Positions 8,595-18,772 of a stretch of 64,000 nt of DNA are shown in pieces. Within the stretch, counting starts at the first letter, position 1. Every line of letters begins with the position of its first letter. Below the pieces are notes generated by a model. It was not told the DNA's origin, ran no database searches, and was given only the letters and a program-made list of their open reading frames with translations. Made by a program: the position numbers and the translations under genes. Source of the stretch: Algoriphagus resistens (GTDB lineage Bacteria; Bacteroidota; Bacteroidia; Cytophagales; Cyclobacteriaceae). The DNA is taken from the NCBI RefSeq assembly GCF_001442615.1, contig NZ_LMXN01000018.1, positions 1 through 64,000 of the forward strand. Direction: 5' to 3'.

Positions 8595-9605
8595 ATGCTG
8601 TACGTTGTCATCATTTTTCTTTGTTTATCCCTGGTCATGTACGTGATCTTGGGCGGGGCTGACTTCGGGGCCGGAATACTGGAACTATTCACTCCTTCTA
8701 GTATGCGGGATAGATTTCGGGACACTACTTATAAGACCATTGGGCCAATCTGGGAGGCCAATCATATGTGGCTGATTATTACCATTGTAATCCTTTTTGT
8801 AGGTTTTCCACGGATCTACACTATGCTTTCGGTTCATTTGCATATTCCACTGGCACTGATGCTGATTGGGATTATCGGCAGGGGAACTGCCTTTGTTTTT
8901 AGGCATTATGATGCCTATCAGGATGAAATGCAGAAAGTTTACAATCTCATTTTTACCTATTCCAGCTTTATTACCCCATTATTTCTGGGGCTGACTTTCG
9001 GAGCAGCGGTGGGTGGAGAAATCGATCCTGAGGCCAGGACTTTTTACGGGGCATATATCCATCCTTGGTTTAACCTTTTTAGCCTGGCAGTTGGACTGTT
9101 CACGGTGGCAATTTGTGGATTTTTGGCAGCAGTTTTCTTGGTAGGAGAGGCTAGAAAGGTGGAGGTTCGAAACCTTATTATTAAAAAAGCAAAGCTTTTT
9201 ATGATTTTGGCTGTAGTGGCAGGGGGATTGGTTTTTATTTCTTCTATCATCGAGGATGTGCCTTTAGTAGATTTAATTCTGACCGAATGGATTACCATCG
9301 GGGTATTGCTTCTTGCAACTGGGGCCATGATTTTGCTATGGTTTAAGTTGGGAAAAGGAAATCGGAAGCTGGATCGATTTCTAGGAGGATTTATAGTTTC
9401 GGCTATATTACTGGCTTTTGGTTACCATTACTATCCGGATATTATTATCGTAAAAGCTGGAGAAAATCTTTCGCTGTTTAATTCAGCTGCACCCGAGAAC
9501 TCCATTTCTTCACTGGCTTGGGCATTGATGATCGGGAGTGTGTTTATTCTGCCAGCACTTTTTTATTTACTGTATAGTTTTCAGAAACCGAAGGTGTTGG
9601 AATAG
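8595..9605 (+). CDS. cydB: Cytochrome bd-type quinol oxidase subunit II
   Basis: Subunit II of the bd oxidase, 336 residues and strongly hydrophobic with about eight TM segments. Family hallmarks are YVILGGADFGAGIL at the N-terminus, GPIWEANHMWLI near residue 50, and FPRIYTMLS. It forms the heterodimer with CydA and is translated from the same transcript (9-base gap). No small CydX-like subunit or cydCD exporter is seen nearby. A small third subunit shorter than 40 codons could be missed, but the 9606-9821 gap shows no convincing one. Confidence 0.95.
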   Translation: MLYVVIIFLCLSLVMYVILGGADFGAGILELFTPSSMRDRFRDTTYKTIGPIWEANHMWLIITIVILFVGFPRIYTMLSVHLHIPLALMLIGIIGRGTAFVFRHYDAYQDEMQKVYNLIFTYSSFITPLFLGLTFGAAVGGEIDPEARTFYGAYIHPWFNLFSLAVGLFTVAICGFLAAVFLVGEARKVEVRNLIIKKAKLFMILAVVAGGLVFISSIIEDVPLVDLILTEWITIGVLLLATGAMILLWFKLGKGNRKLDRFLGGFIVSAILLAFGYHYYPDIIIVKAGENLSLFNSAAPENSISSLAWALMIGSVFILPALFYLLYSFQKPKVLE

Positions 9606-9821
9606 CATACTAGATCGGCAAGCAATCCTGTCTGTCGAGAGTAGGAATCTCCAAGTTTTTAAGATTTGCAAATGACGATATACTGGGGCTTGGATAATCT
9701 TTGAGATTAAACCCCTAAAGGTTAGGGCTTCAATCCTTACAAATAGCGAATGATAAAGTATTATAAAGCAGTGTAACCTTACAACCTTCTATCCTACAAC
9801 TTTTTTCCTTTTGCCCGAGAG

Positions 9822-9913
9822 CGAACAAAACTGTCCGAGAAAAATTGTGAATGAATCAAGAATGTCCATTTACAGCCGGATTTCATCATTTTTTTTAATG
9901 GCATGCTAATGGG
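9822..9913 (+). promoter_or_regulatory. Enhancer palindrome plus -24/-12 promoter, module 2
   Basis: Palindrome CGAACAAAACTGTCCG (9822-9837) is preceded by TTGCCCGAGAG. 77 bp after its first base lies TGGCATGCTAATGGG (9899-9913). Expected start site is near 9924, about 33 bases before the ATG at 9957. It probably drives the DUF4097 gene and the three permeases that follow up to 18734, because no further module occurs until 18773. The -24 box contains an ATG that could be misread as an upstream start. Confidence 0.75.
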
Positions 9914-9956
9914 AATTAGAGACTCATTATCAACAGTGAATCTTACTCCCACACGT

Positions 9957-10889
9957 ATGAAACTCTCAAAAATAGCCTCAGCATCCCTGCTTATAGTTTT
10001 GTTATCTGTACAGTTCGCGGCTTTTTCAGCGGATTTCAAGGTAGATCCCTACCTCACTAAAGAGTTCACAATCAAGGGTTCAGGTAATCTCAAAGTAGAA
10101 ACCTCAGGTTCCTCAGTTGCTGTCACCGGTGCAGGAGGAAATCAAGTGATCGTCGATATGTATGTGAAGCTGAATGGACGGGAAATAGAAATTGAAGACG
10201 CGGAAGTAGAACGGGAACTGGACAACTATAACCTGGATATCAGCCAGAGTGGAAATACTATTTCTGTAATCGTGAAAAAGAGAAATAACAGCAGTCGAAA
10301 TAAATTGAATCTATCATTCAAGATCCAGGTACCTACCGAAATGTCTTCCCAATTTCAATCCAGCGGAGGATCGATTTCAGTTGATGGGTTAAACGGAGAG
10401 CAGGAGATAGCAACCAGTGGAGGAAGCATCCAAGTGGTAAACAGCAGCGGATACGTGAATACACACAGTTCCGGGGGCTCTTTTAGACTTGAAAACTTCG
10501 AAGGAAATGTAGATGTGCAGACTAGTGGAGGTTCGATAAAGGTAAACCAGCTTACCGGTGATCTGAAAGTGAATACTTCTGGAGGCAGCGTCAATTTAGC
10601 GGATATCAATGGTAGCATTTCAGCAAATACCAGCGGGGGATCTATCCGGGCCGAGCTTTCCAATGTGGAGAAAGAACTTACCATGAAGAGCAGTGGGGGA
10701 AGCATTACCGCGGTTGTTCCGGATGGTTTGGGCCTTGACCTTGATCTTAGTGGAGGAAGGGTAAATTCTAAACTTTCCAATTTCAGCGGAGAAGTCAAAA
10801 AGGATAGAATTCTGGGTAAAATCAATGGAGGAGGGGTTCCGGTAACCATGCAGAGCTCCGGTGGAAGTATCAATCTGGAGTTTAATTAG
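9957..10889 (+). CDS. Secreted DUF4097-type beta-strand repeat protein
   Basis: Exported protein of 310 residues, resembling the DUF4097 (putative adhesin) family. The start at 9957 (MKLSKIASASLL) is chosen because it begins a clean signal peptide, cut near AFSA; an ATG further up at 9903 lies inside the promoter. From about residue 130, turns of the type SSGGS(I/F) or TSGGS(I/V) recur about every 20 residues, indicating a beta-helix whose edge is lined with Ser-Gly-Gly turns. It differs from the GIN proteins in using SGGS rather than SGSG turns but has the same overall design. It is first in a unit with the 11066 permease (177-base gap without promoter module). Its role is unknown. Confidence 0.8.
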   Translation: MKLSKIASASLLIVLLSVQFAAFSADFKVDPYLTKEFTIKGSGNLKVETSGSSVAVTGAGGNQVIVDMYVKLNGREIEIEDAEVERELDNYNLDISQSGNTISVIVKKRNNSSRNKLNLSFKIQVPTEMSSQFQSSGGSISVDGLNGEQEIATSGGSIQVVNSSGYVNTHSSGGSFRLENFEGNVDVQTSGGSIKVNQLTGDLKVNTSGGSVNLADINGSISANTSGGSIRAELSNVEKELTMKSSGGSITAVVPDGLGLDLDLSGGRVNSKLSNFSGEVKKDRILGKINGGGVPVTMQSSGGSINLEFN

Positions 10890-11065
10890 TATTGAGTATA
10901 AAGTAACAAGGCTTAAGTGTTTAGTGTCTAGACTGCTAAAGCCCAGTATAAGGGAAAGCCTTCGATGTCAGGAATAAGGAAGGTTGAAAGCCACTCTTTT
11001 AACTTTCCAACATTAAAAACTTCACCACTTTCCAACTTTTAATACCAATATTTTAATTTTCAATC

Positions 11066-13522
11066 ATGTTCAAAACCTACCTGAAAATAGCCTGGAGAAG
11101 CCTGAAGAAGAATAGGTTGGTGTCGTTCATCAATATTCTGGGACTGGCATTGGGTATAGCTACATGCTTGGTGATTAGTCTGTATGTGATTGAGGAATTT
11201 AGCTATGACCGTTTTTTTACAAATTCAGAGCGGATTTTCAGAGTTACCCTAGATGCTAGGATTGGAGAGCAAGCGCTTAAGGAAGCCAGCGTAATGGCTC
11301 CTGTCGCAGAAACTTTTAAAGAGGAAATACCTGAGGTAGAAATAAGCACCAGAGTCTTGAATCTACATTCCAATACTAAAGTCAGGATTGGGGAGAAGGT
11401 TATCAGAAAAGGCAATACGGCTTTTGTGGATCCTAATTTCTTCGAAGTTTTTGACCTACCATTTACTAGCGGAGACCCTGCCACCGCACTTGCTAAGCCT
11501 AACTCGATAGTACTTACAAAAGTACAAGCTACCGCTCTTTTTGGAAAGCAAAACCCCATTAATCAGGCAATCAAACTGGAAGGGATTGGGCACTATTCAG
11601 GCCAATATATAGATTTGTCCGGGGATTATACTGTCACCGGGATAATCGAAAACATCCCTGAAAATTCCCATTTCGATTTTGCTATGCTTGCATCTATGCT
11701 GGGTAATCCGGATTCCAAAAATCAAAGCTGGCTCTCAGGAAATTACATCACCTACTTGCTGCTGGATAGAGGCGCGAATGCTGATCAAGTGGAAGCTAAA
11801 TTTCCTGTGCTTACCAAAAAATATATGGAGGATCAGATGAAGCAAGGTTTGGGACTTGGTTTTGATGAGTTCTTTGAAAAAGGAAACCACGTCTATCTAA
11901 AACTTCAGGCGCTTACGGATATTCATCTGACTAATCAGTTTGCAGGAAAAGGCGACTTTGAAGCTGGGGGAGATATGCAGACGGTATTGATTTATTGTGC
12001 TATTGCAGTTTTTATGTTGCTGGTTGCCTGTATCAATTTCATGAATCTTTCTACTGCCGGGGCCTCTCAACGGGCTAAGGAAATAGGAGTTCGTAAAGTC
12101 ATGGGATCCGGCAAGCAGGATCTTATCTTTCAGTTTTTGTCAGAATCACTTATTGCTGTTTGCATTGCTATGGTTTTAGGGATTTTGCTGGCCAAACTAG
12201 CACTTCCGTTTTTCAATGATTTTGCTGACAAATCCCTTTCACTTGCGTTCTTATTCCAACCTATAGTTCTCCTTTCCCTTATTGCCCTCATTCTTCTGGT
12301 CACACTGATGGCAGGCGGGTATCCTGCATTCTTTCTTTCCGCATTTCAGCCTATAGAATCCTTGAAGAAGAAAATTTCCAGAAGCAATAGAAGCGGTTTG
12401 AGAAGTAGTCTTGTAGTATTTCAATTCTCGGTTTCAGTGGTACTGATCATCGGTACTCTGGTGGTTTCCCAACAGATGAATTACATCCAGAATAAAGACC
12501 TGGGTTATGATAAAGAGCAATTGATTGTCCTGCGGGATGCGGGACTTTTGGGAGAGCATCTGGATGTATTCCGGGATAGACTGAAATCAGATCCTCGGAT
12601 TAAAAATGTCACTAAATCCGCCTTTATACCCTCTGGCCCAACTGATACAAACAGCCAAAATCTGGTAACGGATGAATCCACGTCAAGCACTTTACGGATG
12701 ATCCAATATGGGATTGATGAAGAATATATCCCTACACTTGGGATGGAAATGGTGGCTGGGAGAAATTTCTCCTTAGGGCTAGGTTCGGAAGAGAATAACA
12801 TAATTATCAATCAGACTGCAGCCAAGAAACTGGGGATCGAGGATGATCCGATAGGACAGGTTTTTGAAAAAAGAACCGATAACCAAGGTGGTAGAGAAGA
12901 GGTGAAAATTGTGGGGGTAGTGAAGGATTTTGTGGCCAGATCCCTTAGAGAACCTATTAAGCCTCTGATGATGGTTTACAATCCCTACTATAGTCTGATC
13001 CTCAAAGTAGAAAAATCGGAGCTTCAGCCTTTGCTCTCAGACATGGAGCAAACCTGGAATGGCTTTAATACAGGAGAGGCTTTTCACTATGCTTTTTTGG
13101 ATGAATTGTATAATGAGACCTACCTACAGGAGGCGAAGATGGGCTCTTTCCTTACGGTGCTTTCCCTGATGACAATTTTCGTAGCATGTTTAGGTTTGTT
13201 TGGGTTGGTGACTTTTACTGCTGAGCAGCGGATCAAAGAAATCGGTATCCGAAAAGTATTGGGTTCTACTGTACATCAAATAGTTGCAATGCTCGCCAAG
13301 GACTTTATCAAGCTGGTCGGAATTTCCTTGATCATAGCCTTCCCCGCAGGCTATTTCTTTATGGATATGTGGCTTGAGAATTTTGCTTACCATATCGATA
13401 TAGCCTGGTGGATTTATGCCTTGGCGGCGGGCATTACCCTGCTTATTGCTTTCGGTACAGTCTGTCTTAGAAGCGTAAAAGCGGCATTGATGAACCCGGT
13501 GGATAGTCTGAAAAGTGAATGA
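11066..13522 (+). CDS. FtsX/MacB-type permease, paralogue 2
   Basis: At 818 residues the longest of the array. The N-terminus MFKTYLKIAWRSLKKN leads into TM1 (about 20-42). The extra length lies in ectodomain 1, including an insertion around GHYSGQYIDLSGDY. After TM2 the motif reads AKEIGVRKVMGS, after TM6 IKEIGIRKVLGS, and the tail is NPVDSLKSE. It lacks the ENGxxGGR motif before TM2 that marks the shorter paralogues. It follows the DUF4097 gene in the same direction and probably shares its transcript from the promoter at 9899. Substrate unknown. Confidence 0.9.
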   Translation: MFKTYLKIAWRSLKKNRLVSFINILGLALGIATCLVISLYVIEEFSYDRFFTNSERIFRVTLDARIGEQALKEASVMAPVAETFKEEIPEVEISTRVLNLHSNTKVRIGEKVIRKGNTAFVDPNFFEVFDLPFTSGDPATALAKPNSIVLTKVQATALFGKQNPINQAIKLEGIGHYSGQYIDLSGDYTVTGIIENIPENSHFDFAMLASMLGNPDSKNQSWLSGNYITYLLLDRGANADQVEAKFPVLTKKYMEDQMKQGLGLGFDEFFEKGNHVYLKLQALTDIHLTNQFAGKGDFEAGGDMQTVLIYCAIAVFMLLVACINFMNLSTAGASQRAKEIGVRKVMGSGKQDLIFQFLSESLIAVCIAMVLGILLAKLALPFFNDFADKSLSLAFLFQPIVLLSLIALILLVTLMAGGYPAFFLSAFQPIESLKKKISRSNRSGLRSSLVVFQFSVSVVLIIGTLVVSQQMNYIQNKDLGYDKEQLIVLRDAGLLGEHLDVFRDRLKSDPRIKNVTKSAFIPSGPTDTNSQNLVTDESTSSTLRMIQYGIDEEYIPTLGMEMVAGRNFSLGLGSEENNIIINQTAAKKLGIEDDPIGQVFEKRTDNQGGREEVKIVGVVKDFVARSLREPIKPLMMVYNPYYSLILKVEKSELQPLLSDMEQTWNGFNTGEAFHYAFLDELYNETYLQEAKMGSFLTVLSLMTIFVACLGLFGLVTFTAEQRIKEIGIRKVLGSTVHQIVAMLAKDFIKLVGISLIIAFPAGYFFMDMWLENFAYHIDIAWWIYALAAGITLLIAFGTVCLRSVKAALMNPVDSLKSE

Positions 13523-13601
13523 GATGAGTATTAAGTAGCTAGTATCAAGACATAGAATTTAAGATGTTTGAACCAAGATTTGAGAAAATAGATATCAGAC
13601 A

Positions 13602-13671
13602 AGATAATTTAAGAGAGCAATGATTACCCGCCAACCCGTGGAACAATATAACCTTAAAACTTAACCACTTT
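13602..13671. repeat. Duplicated intergenic segment, copy 1 of a pair
   Basis: Starts AGATAATTTAAGAGAGCAAT and reads on through GATTACC to the pyrimidine-rich leader of the 13749 permease. The same order recurs at 16195-16263 before the 16305 permease with scattered substitutions. The pair indicates that the spacer was copied together with a permease unit. Confidence 0.6.
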
Positions 13672-13748
13672 CCAATTTTACAATCTTACCACTTCTTTGC
13701 ACCTAATCTTCCAATCTTTCAATTTTCAACTATTTCAATCCTCTCAAA

Positions 13749-16109
13749 ATGCTCAAAAACTACTTTAAAATCGCCTGGAGGAATATAGTCCGAAGCAAAG
13801 GATATGCTCTTATAAATATTGGTGGATTAAGTATAGGAATGGCTTCTGCAATTCTGATTCTTCTATGGGTGCAGAATGAAGTAAGTATGGATAGGAATCA
13901 TCCTAAGTCCGACCGTATTTACAAAACGTACAATAGAGACACCTTCAGTGGGGAACGTTGGGTATGGGGCTCATCACCAAAAATTTTGGGTCCCACCCTT
14001 AAAAAGGATTATCCGGAAGTAGAGCAGGCGGTGAGAATTAATAATGCCAATTTCCTCTTTACAATAGGAGATAAGAAATCTAACGAATCAGGGGTCTTTG
14101 TCGATCCTGAGTTCTTGGATGTTTTTGATTTTCCTGTGCTTGAAGGGAATAGTTCCACTGCCTTGGGTGATCCCTATAACATGGTGGTGACTGAAGATTT
14201 TGCCAGGAAGCTTTTTGGTGAGCAAGACGCTGTGGGCCAAACAGTAAAAATCGACAGTACTGATATTTTTACAGTAACTGCAGTGCTGGAGAACATCCCC
14301 AATACTACCCGCTTTCAGTCGGATTTTTTTCTCTCCTGGGAATACATGAAGAAACTGGGCTGGGATGACGAATGGTGGGGAAACAATTCCGTGGAGACCT
14401 TTGTCTTACTTACAGAGAATGCCTCTCTGGAGTCATTTAATGAAAAAATAGAAAGCATTACCAAGGAGCATACAAATGGGGAATCTTCCACAGAAGTTTT
14501 TACCTATCCACTCTCGCAAATCCACCTCTACGGCAAAAGCGAGAATGGCAGGCTTGTAGGAGGCCGGGTGGTGACGGTGCGGATGTTTGCATTTATCGCC
14601 GTGTTTATTCTTGTCATTGCATGTATCAACTTTATGAATCTCAGTACAGCCCGAAGTGAAAAGAGGGCAAAAGAAGTGGGTTTGAGAAAAGTGGTAGGCG
14701 CAAGAAAAACATCACTAATAGCACAGTTTATAGGAGAAAGTACATTGATCGCCTTTATTGCAGGGATTTTAGCAATTCTAATTGTTGAGCTGACTCTGCC
14801 ATCTTTCAATACGTTGGTCGATAAGCAGCTTTTTATTTCCTATGGCAGTTACGTTTTCTGGTTGCAATTGATTGGTTTTATATTGCTCACAGGGCTTCTG
14901 GCAGGAAGTTATCCTGCATTCTTTCTTTCCTCATTCAGCCCTGTGAATGTCTTGAAAGGCACGTTCAGATCTGCCGCATCTGCGGTTAATCCACGCAAAA
15001 TATTGGTAGTGTTGCAGTTCAGCTTTGCCATCGTGCTTATAGTCTCCACCATCATCATCCAGCGTCAGATCAGCCATGCCCAAAAAAGGGAGCTGGGTTA
15101 TGATAGGGACAACCTTATCTATGTAATGATGCAAGGTGACATTGAGAAACACTATGGCGCCATCAAACAATCTCTGCTTAACAGTGGGGCTGTCCAGGCA
15201 ATGACTAAGTCTATGAGCCCGATCACCCAGCGTTACAGCGACGGTTGGGGCTATTCTTGGGAGGGCAGCACCCCGGAAGATGAGAAACTTGATTTCATCA
15301 GATTCAGTACAGATGCAGATTTCATGAAAGTGATGGGAACTGAGTTGGTTGAGGGAAGGGATATCGATATCCATCAGTTTCCAAGTGATTCGACTGCCAT
15401 TTTGTTAAATGAAACTGCTGTGAGAAAAATGCGATTGGAAAATCCACTTGGACAGATCGTATCTGACGGAGATGACAACTACACTGTTGTAGGTGTTATT
15501 AAGGATTTTATTTTTGAATCCCCCTATGATCCCGTCAATCCTTTAATGGTATTTGGGCCTTCTTCCTGGTTTGGTGTGGTACATATACGCCTCAAAGCAG
15601 ACCAGCCTGTCGCTGAGAATATCGCTTCAATTCAGGGAGTTTTTGAGGACTTCAATCCAAATTTCCCCTTCGAATATCATTTTGTAGATGAGCAATACGC
15701 AAGGAAATTCAATGATACTAGGCGTACCGCCAGCCTCTCAATACTTTTCACCATACTTACTATTGTGATTTCCTGTCTAGGGTTATTTGGCCTTTCCACT
15801 TATATGGCTGCAAATCGGATCAAGGAAATCGGCGTGCGAAAAGTATTGGGGGCAAGTGTGGGAAGTATCTCTTTATTGCTTTCCAAGGATTTCTTAAAGC
15901 TTGTCGGGATCGCGTTTCTCCTGTCCGTTCCGGTGGCTTGGTACGTCATGGATCAATGGCTTGAAAATTATCAATACAGTGTGGGGATAGAATGGTGGGT
16001 GTTTTTCGCCACAGGTACGGCTACGATGCTCATTGCTTTATTTACGGTAGGGTTTCAGTCGATCAAAGCGGCTTTGACCAATCCGGCAAGAACGCTGAAG
16101 AGCGAGTAA
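13749..16109 (+). CDS. FtsX/MacB-type permease, paralogue 3
   Basis: 786 residues, one of the compact paralogues. It carries ENGRLVGGR just before TM2, a motif shared with the genes at 23991, 26522, 33254, 38509, 41022 and 46310. The motif after TM2 is AKEVGLRKVVGA, after TM6 IKEIGVRKVLGA, and the tail is NPARTLKSE, with the usual PVKS replaced by PARTL. TM1 spans about residues 20-42 (YALINIGGLSIGMASAILIL). There is a 226-base gap after paralogue 2 without a module, so read-through from 9899 is likely. Confidence 0.9.
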   Translation: MLKNYFKIAWRNIVRSKGYALINIGGLSIGMASAILILLWVQNEVSMDRNHPKSDRIYKTYNRDTFSGERWVWGSSPKILGPTLKKDYPEVEQAVRINNANFLFTIGDKKSNESGVFVDPEFLDVFDFPVLEGNSSTALGDPYNMVVTEDFARKLFGEQDAVGQTVKIDSTDIFTVTAVLENIPNTTRFQSDFFLSWEYMKKLGWDDEWWGNNSVETFVLLTENASLESFNEKIESITKEHTNGESSTEVFTYPLSQIHLYGKSENGRLVGGRVVTVRMFAFIAVFILVIACINFMNLSTARSEKRAKEVGLRKVVGARKTSLIAQFIGESTLIAFIAGILAILIVELTLPSFNTLVDKQLFISYGSYVFWLQLIGFILLTGLLAGSYPAFFLSSFSPVNVLKGTFRSAASAVNPRKILVVLQFSFAIVLIVSTIIIQRQISHAQKRELGYDRDNLIYVMMQGDIEKHYGAIKQSLLNSGAVQAMTKSMSPITQRYSDGWGYSWEGSTPEDEKLDFIRFSTDADFMKVMGTELVEGRDIDIHQFPSDSTAILLNETAVRKMRLENPLGQIVSDGDDNYTVVGVIKDFIFESPYDPVNPLMVFGPSSWFGVVHIRLKADQPVAENIASIQGVFEDFNPNFPFEYHFVDEQYARKFNDTRRTASLSILFTILTIVISCLGLFGLSTYMAANRIKEIGVRKVLGASVGSISLLLSKDFLKLVGIAFLLSVPVAWYVMDQWLENYQYSVGIEWWVFFATGTATMLIALFTVGFQSIKAALTNPARTLKSE

Positions 16110-16194
16110 TAGTAATATCAAGTAGCAAGACGAAAGTAGCTAGATAGGATAGCCTAGAGTTAAGAACCAAGTGCCAAAAAAGAATATAGGCATG

Positions 16195-16263
16195 AGATAA
16201 TTAAGAGAGCAATGATTACCTGTGGGCCGGTGGAATAGTATAAGTTTAAAACTTTACCACTTT
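16195..16263. repeat. Duplicated intergenic segment, copy 2 of a pair
   Basis: Counterpart of 13602-13671. It contains AGAGAGCAATGATTACC followed by a GGTGGAATAGTATAAG stretch where the first copy has CGTGGAACAATATAAC. No promoter element is evident in either copy. Confidence 0.6.
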
Positions 16264-16304
16264 CCTGCTTTACAACAACTTCTTTTTACCTAATCCTTCT
16301 GAAA

Positions 16305-18734
16305 ATGCTCAAAAACTATATCAAAATCGCTTGGAGAAATTTCATCAATCTAAAATCCTTTGGGATTATCAATCTGGTTGGATTGACTGCGGGTACTGTC
16401 TGTAGCTTGGCTATACTTCTTTATGTTCAGTCACAATTTGGATTTGAGGAGCAGTTTGACAATTTCGAAAATATCTACAAAGTCACCACTTTTATCAACA
16501 ACAGAGGAGAGTTTCCGGATTCTGAATTGATTTCAGCCAGTCCATCCATAGGGCCAGGTTTAGTAGAGGATTTTGAAGAAGTCATTCGCCAGGCGAGGGT
16601 AGTAACTATGGGTGGAGAGTTCCTTATGAAACCGGAAGGATCGGACAGGTCTTTTTTCGAATCCAATAGCTATTTGGTGGATTCTACATTTTTCGATTTG
16701 TTCAGCTTTTCCCTGATCGAAGGGAATCTGAAAACCGCTTTGAAGGAACCTAGAAGCTTGGTGCTTTCATCTGGGCTTGCTGAAAAGCTTTTTGGGAAAG
16801 GCAATTCTGCCTTTGGAAAACAAATCCAGCTTACCAGTGGTGATGATGATCTGTCTGCCAAAGTCACGGCAATTTTTGATGAAACGGTAGGTAGTACCCA
16901 CTTAAACCCCAACTTCATGCTAAGTATGTCGAGTACTGGCCTGGGGAACTTTGTATTGACCAACAATGGCTGGGCAGGAAACAATTTTGTTCATACATAC
17001 CTGGAACTCCATCCGGAGGCCAATCCCAATGACTTAATTAAAAAGCTACCTGATTTTTTGCAAAGACACGGCGCCGAACAGCTCAAAGCCGGGAATATGG
17101 ACAAAACGTTGGGTCTGTTTCCGATTAAAGATGTAAATCTGAAATCCACCAATTTTAGCCCTCCTCTGGGCAAAATTTCTGATATCAATTACTTATATAT
17201 TTTGATTGCTATTGGCTTTTTTATCCAGCTAATGGCTTGTATCAATTACATTAATCTCACTACTGCGCAGGGTATGCGTCGAGCCAAAGAAATTGGAGTG
17301 AGGAAAGTAAATGGGGCTTCTACCAAATCGCTGATGTTTCAATTCGTTACAGAATCTATCTTCTTTTCTTTGCTTGCAGTGCTGTTTGCTATTCCGATTT
17401 TGATTTTAGCACTCCCGTACTTGAATCAGTTATTTGACAGCTCACTGATTATTCAAGATATATTATCTTTTAAAATGCTGGTTTCGATATCTCTGGTTGG
17501 GTTTACAACTGGAATCATCTCGGGAGCATATCCGGCATTTTATCTTGGTATGATCAATGTGAACAAAGTCTTTAAGGTCAAAAGCCAGTCTTCTAGATCT
17601 TCTTTCTCTCTTAGGAATGGACTGGTAGTTTTTCAGTTTGCGATGGTCTTTCTTCTCATTTATGCTGTTTCGGTAGTTTCCCAACAGCTAACTCATCTAA
17701 ATGAAAAAGACGCCGGATTCTCTAAGAATCAGAAATTGGTGATTCCACTTAAGACCGCTTCCGCCTCAGCTAATTATGAAACGCTTAAAACTGAATTCGA
17801 AGCATTAGCCCAGGTGAACTCAGTCTCAGCCTGCGAATTTTATCCTTCCCAAAATATTTGGTACGACAATAAGATCTTCAAAAAAGGAACTTCTGTAAGT
17901 GAAGGCAAAGTAGTCCAATTGAACATGGCAAGAGAGAACTTCTTTGAGACCATGGGAATAGAACTTCTGGAGGGAAGATCAATTGCTGAAAATGACAGTA
18001 ATCAGATGGTAGTGAATGAGACGTTTTTGAAAACTTTTGGAATCGCCCAAGAAGAAGCAGTGGGAACACTATTTGACCAATGGAGCTCGGATGGAGAAGT
18101 CAGTGAGCCTTGGGAGATAGTGGGTGTAATCCAGGATTACAATTACCTGTCGTTGAAAAGTGAGATTCTTCCCGTAGCCACTTTTTATAACACCCAACTT
18201 TCTAATGCTGTGGTAAGCTTCAATGCAGAAAGCCCTACTGAATTGCTAAGCACAATCGAAGAAAACTGGCAGGCTATTAATCCAGGAGTACCATTTGAAT
18301 ACTCCTTTTTAGATGAGGAGATGGCCAAAGTATATGCAGAGGAAGTACGCCTAAAAAAGGTAGCCTATACCTTCACCAGCCTTGCTATTTTGATCAGTCT
18401 GTTGGGGATTTGGGGACTGGTATCCTATAGTTTGGATCAGCGGACAAAAGAAATTGGAGTTCGCAAGGTTTTGGGCGCTTCCGTCACTGAATTGACCCAG
18501 TTGCTGTCCAAAGAGTTTGTTGTTTTGGTAGTAATTTCTATAGTGATAGGGGCACCTTTGGCATACCTGGCTATGGATTCATGGCTTTCTGGATTTGCCT
18601 ATAAAATTAACAATACCAGCTTCTTATTGATTACCTCGGCAATTCTTACTCTTAGTGTAAGTATAGTCACGGTCATCTATAAAACTATCAACGCTGCAAA
18701 TGCGAATCCCATCGATAGTATCATGAAAGAGTAG
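16305..18734 (+). CDS. FtsX/MacB-type permease, paralogue 4 (divergent tail)
   Basis: 809 residues. TM1 reads FGIINLVGLTAGTVCSLAIL. The segment after TM2 is unusual, NYINLTTAQGMRRAKEIG followed by VRKVNGAS, with an Asn where others have V, M or I. After TM6 it keeps KEIGVRKVLGAS. The C-terminus is NPIDSIMKE, the most divergent tail of the full-length genes, with only Asn-Pro retained. The second ectodomain has SEPWEIVGVIQDYNYLSLK in place of the common GVVKDFNF block. It is the last member of the unit that begins at 9957; a new module starts 39 bases after its stop. Confidence 0.9.
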   Translation: MLKNYIKIAWRNFINLKSFGIINLVGLTAGTVCSLAILLYVQSQFGFEEQFDNFENIYKVTTFINNRGEFPDSELISASPSIGPGLVEDFEEVIRQARVVTMGGEFLMKPEGSDRSFFESNSYLVDSTFFDLFSFSLIEGNLKTALKEPRSLVLSSGLAEKLFGKGNSAFGKQIQLTSGDDDLSAKVTAIFDETVGSTHLNPNFMLSMSSTGLGNFVLTNNGWAGNNFVHTYLELHPEANPNDLIKKLPDFLQRHGAEQLKAGNMDKTLGLFPIKDVNLKSTNFSPPLGKISDINYLYILIAIGFFIQLMACINYINLTTAQGMRRAKEIGVRKVNGASTKSLMFQFVTESIFFSLLAVLFAIPILILALPYLNQLFDSSLIIQDILSFKMLVSISLVGFTTGIISGAYPAFYLGMINVNKVFKVKSQSSRSSFSLRNGLVVFQFAMVFLLIYAVSVVSQQLTHLNEKDAGFSKNQKLVIPLKTASASANYETLKTEFEALAQVNSVSACEFYPSQNIWYDNKIFKKGTSVSEGKVVQLNMARENFFETMGIELLEGRSIAENDSNQMVVNETFLKTFGIAQEEAVGTLFDQWSSDGEVSEPWEIVGVIQDYNYLSLKSEILPVATFYNTQLSNAVVSFNAESPTELLSTIEENWQAINPGVPFEYSFLDEEMAKVYAEEVRLKKVAYTFTSLAILISLLGIWGLVSYSLDQRTKEIGVRKVLGASVTELTQLLSKEFVVLVVISIVIGAPLAYLAMDSWLSGFAYKINNTSFLLITSAILTLSVSIVTVIYKTINAANANPIDSIMKE

Positions 18735-18772
18735 GCGGGAAGTTTTCGAAAATTCTATACTTTGCCCGAGAG

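Noticed and set aside
9903-9956. Upstream in-frame ATG of the DUF4097 gene
   Set aside because: The ATG lies in the -24 box of module 2 and would place 18 residues before a clean signal peptide; the start at 9957 is preferred.
10355-10873. 172-codon open frame on the minus strand
   Set aside because: It is antisense to the SGGS repeats of the DUF4097 gene; the repeated glycine-serine codons give no stops in reverse, and the product is a proline/leucine-rich artefact.
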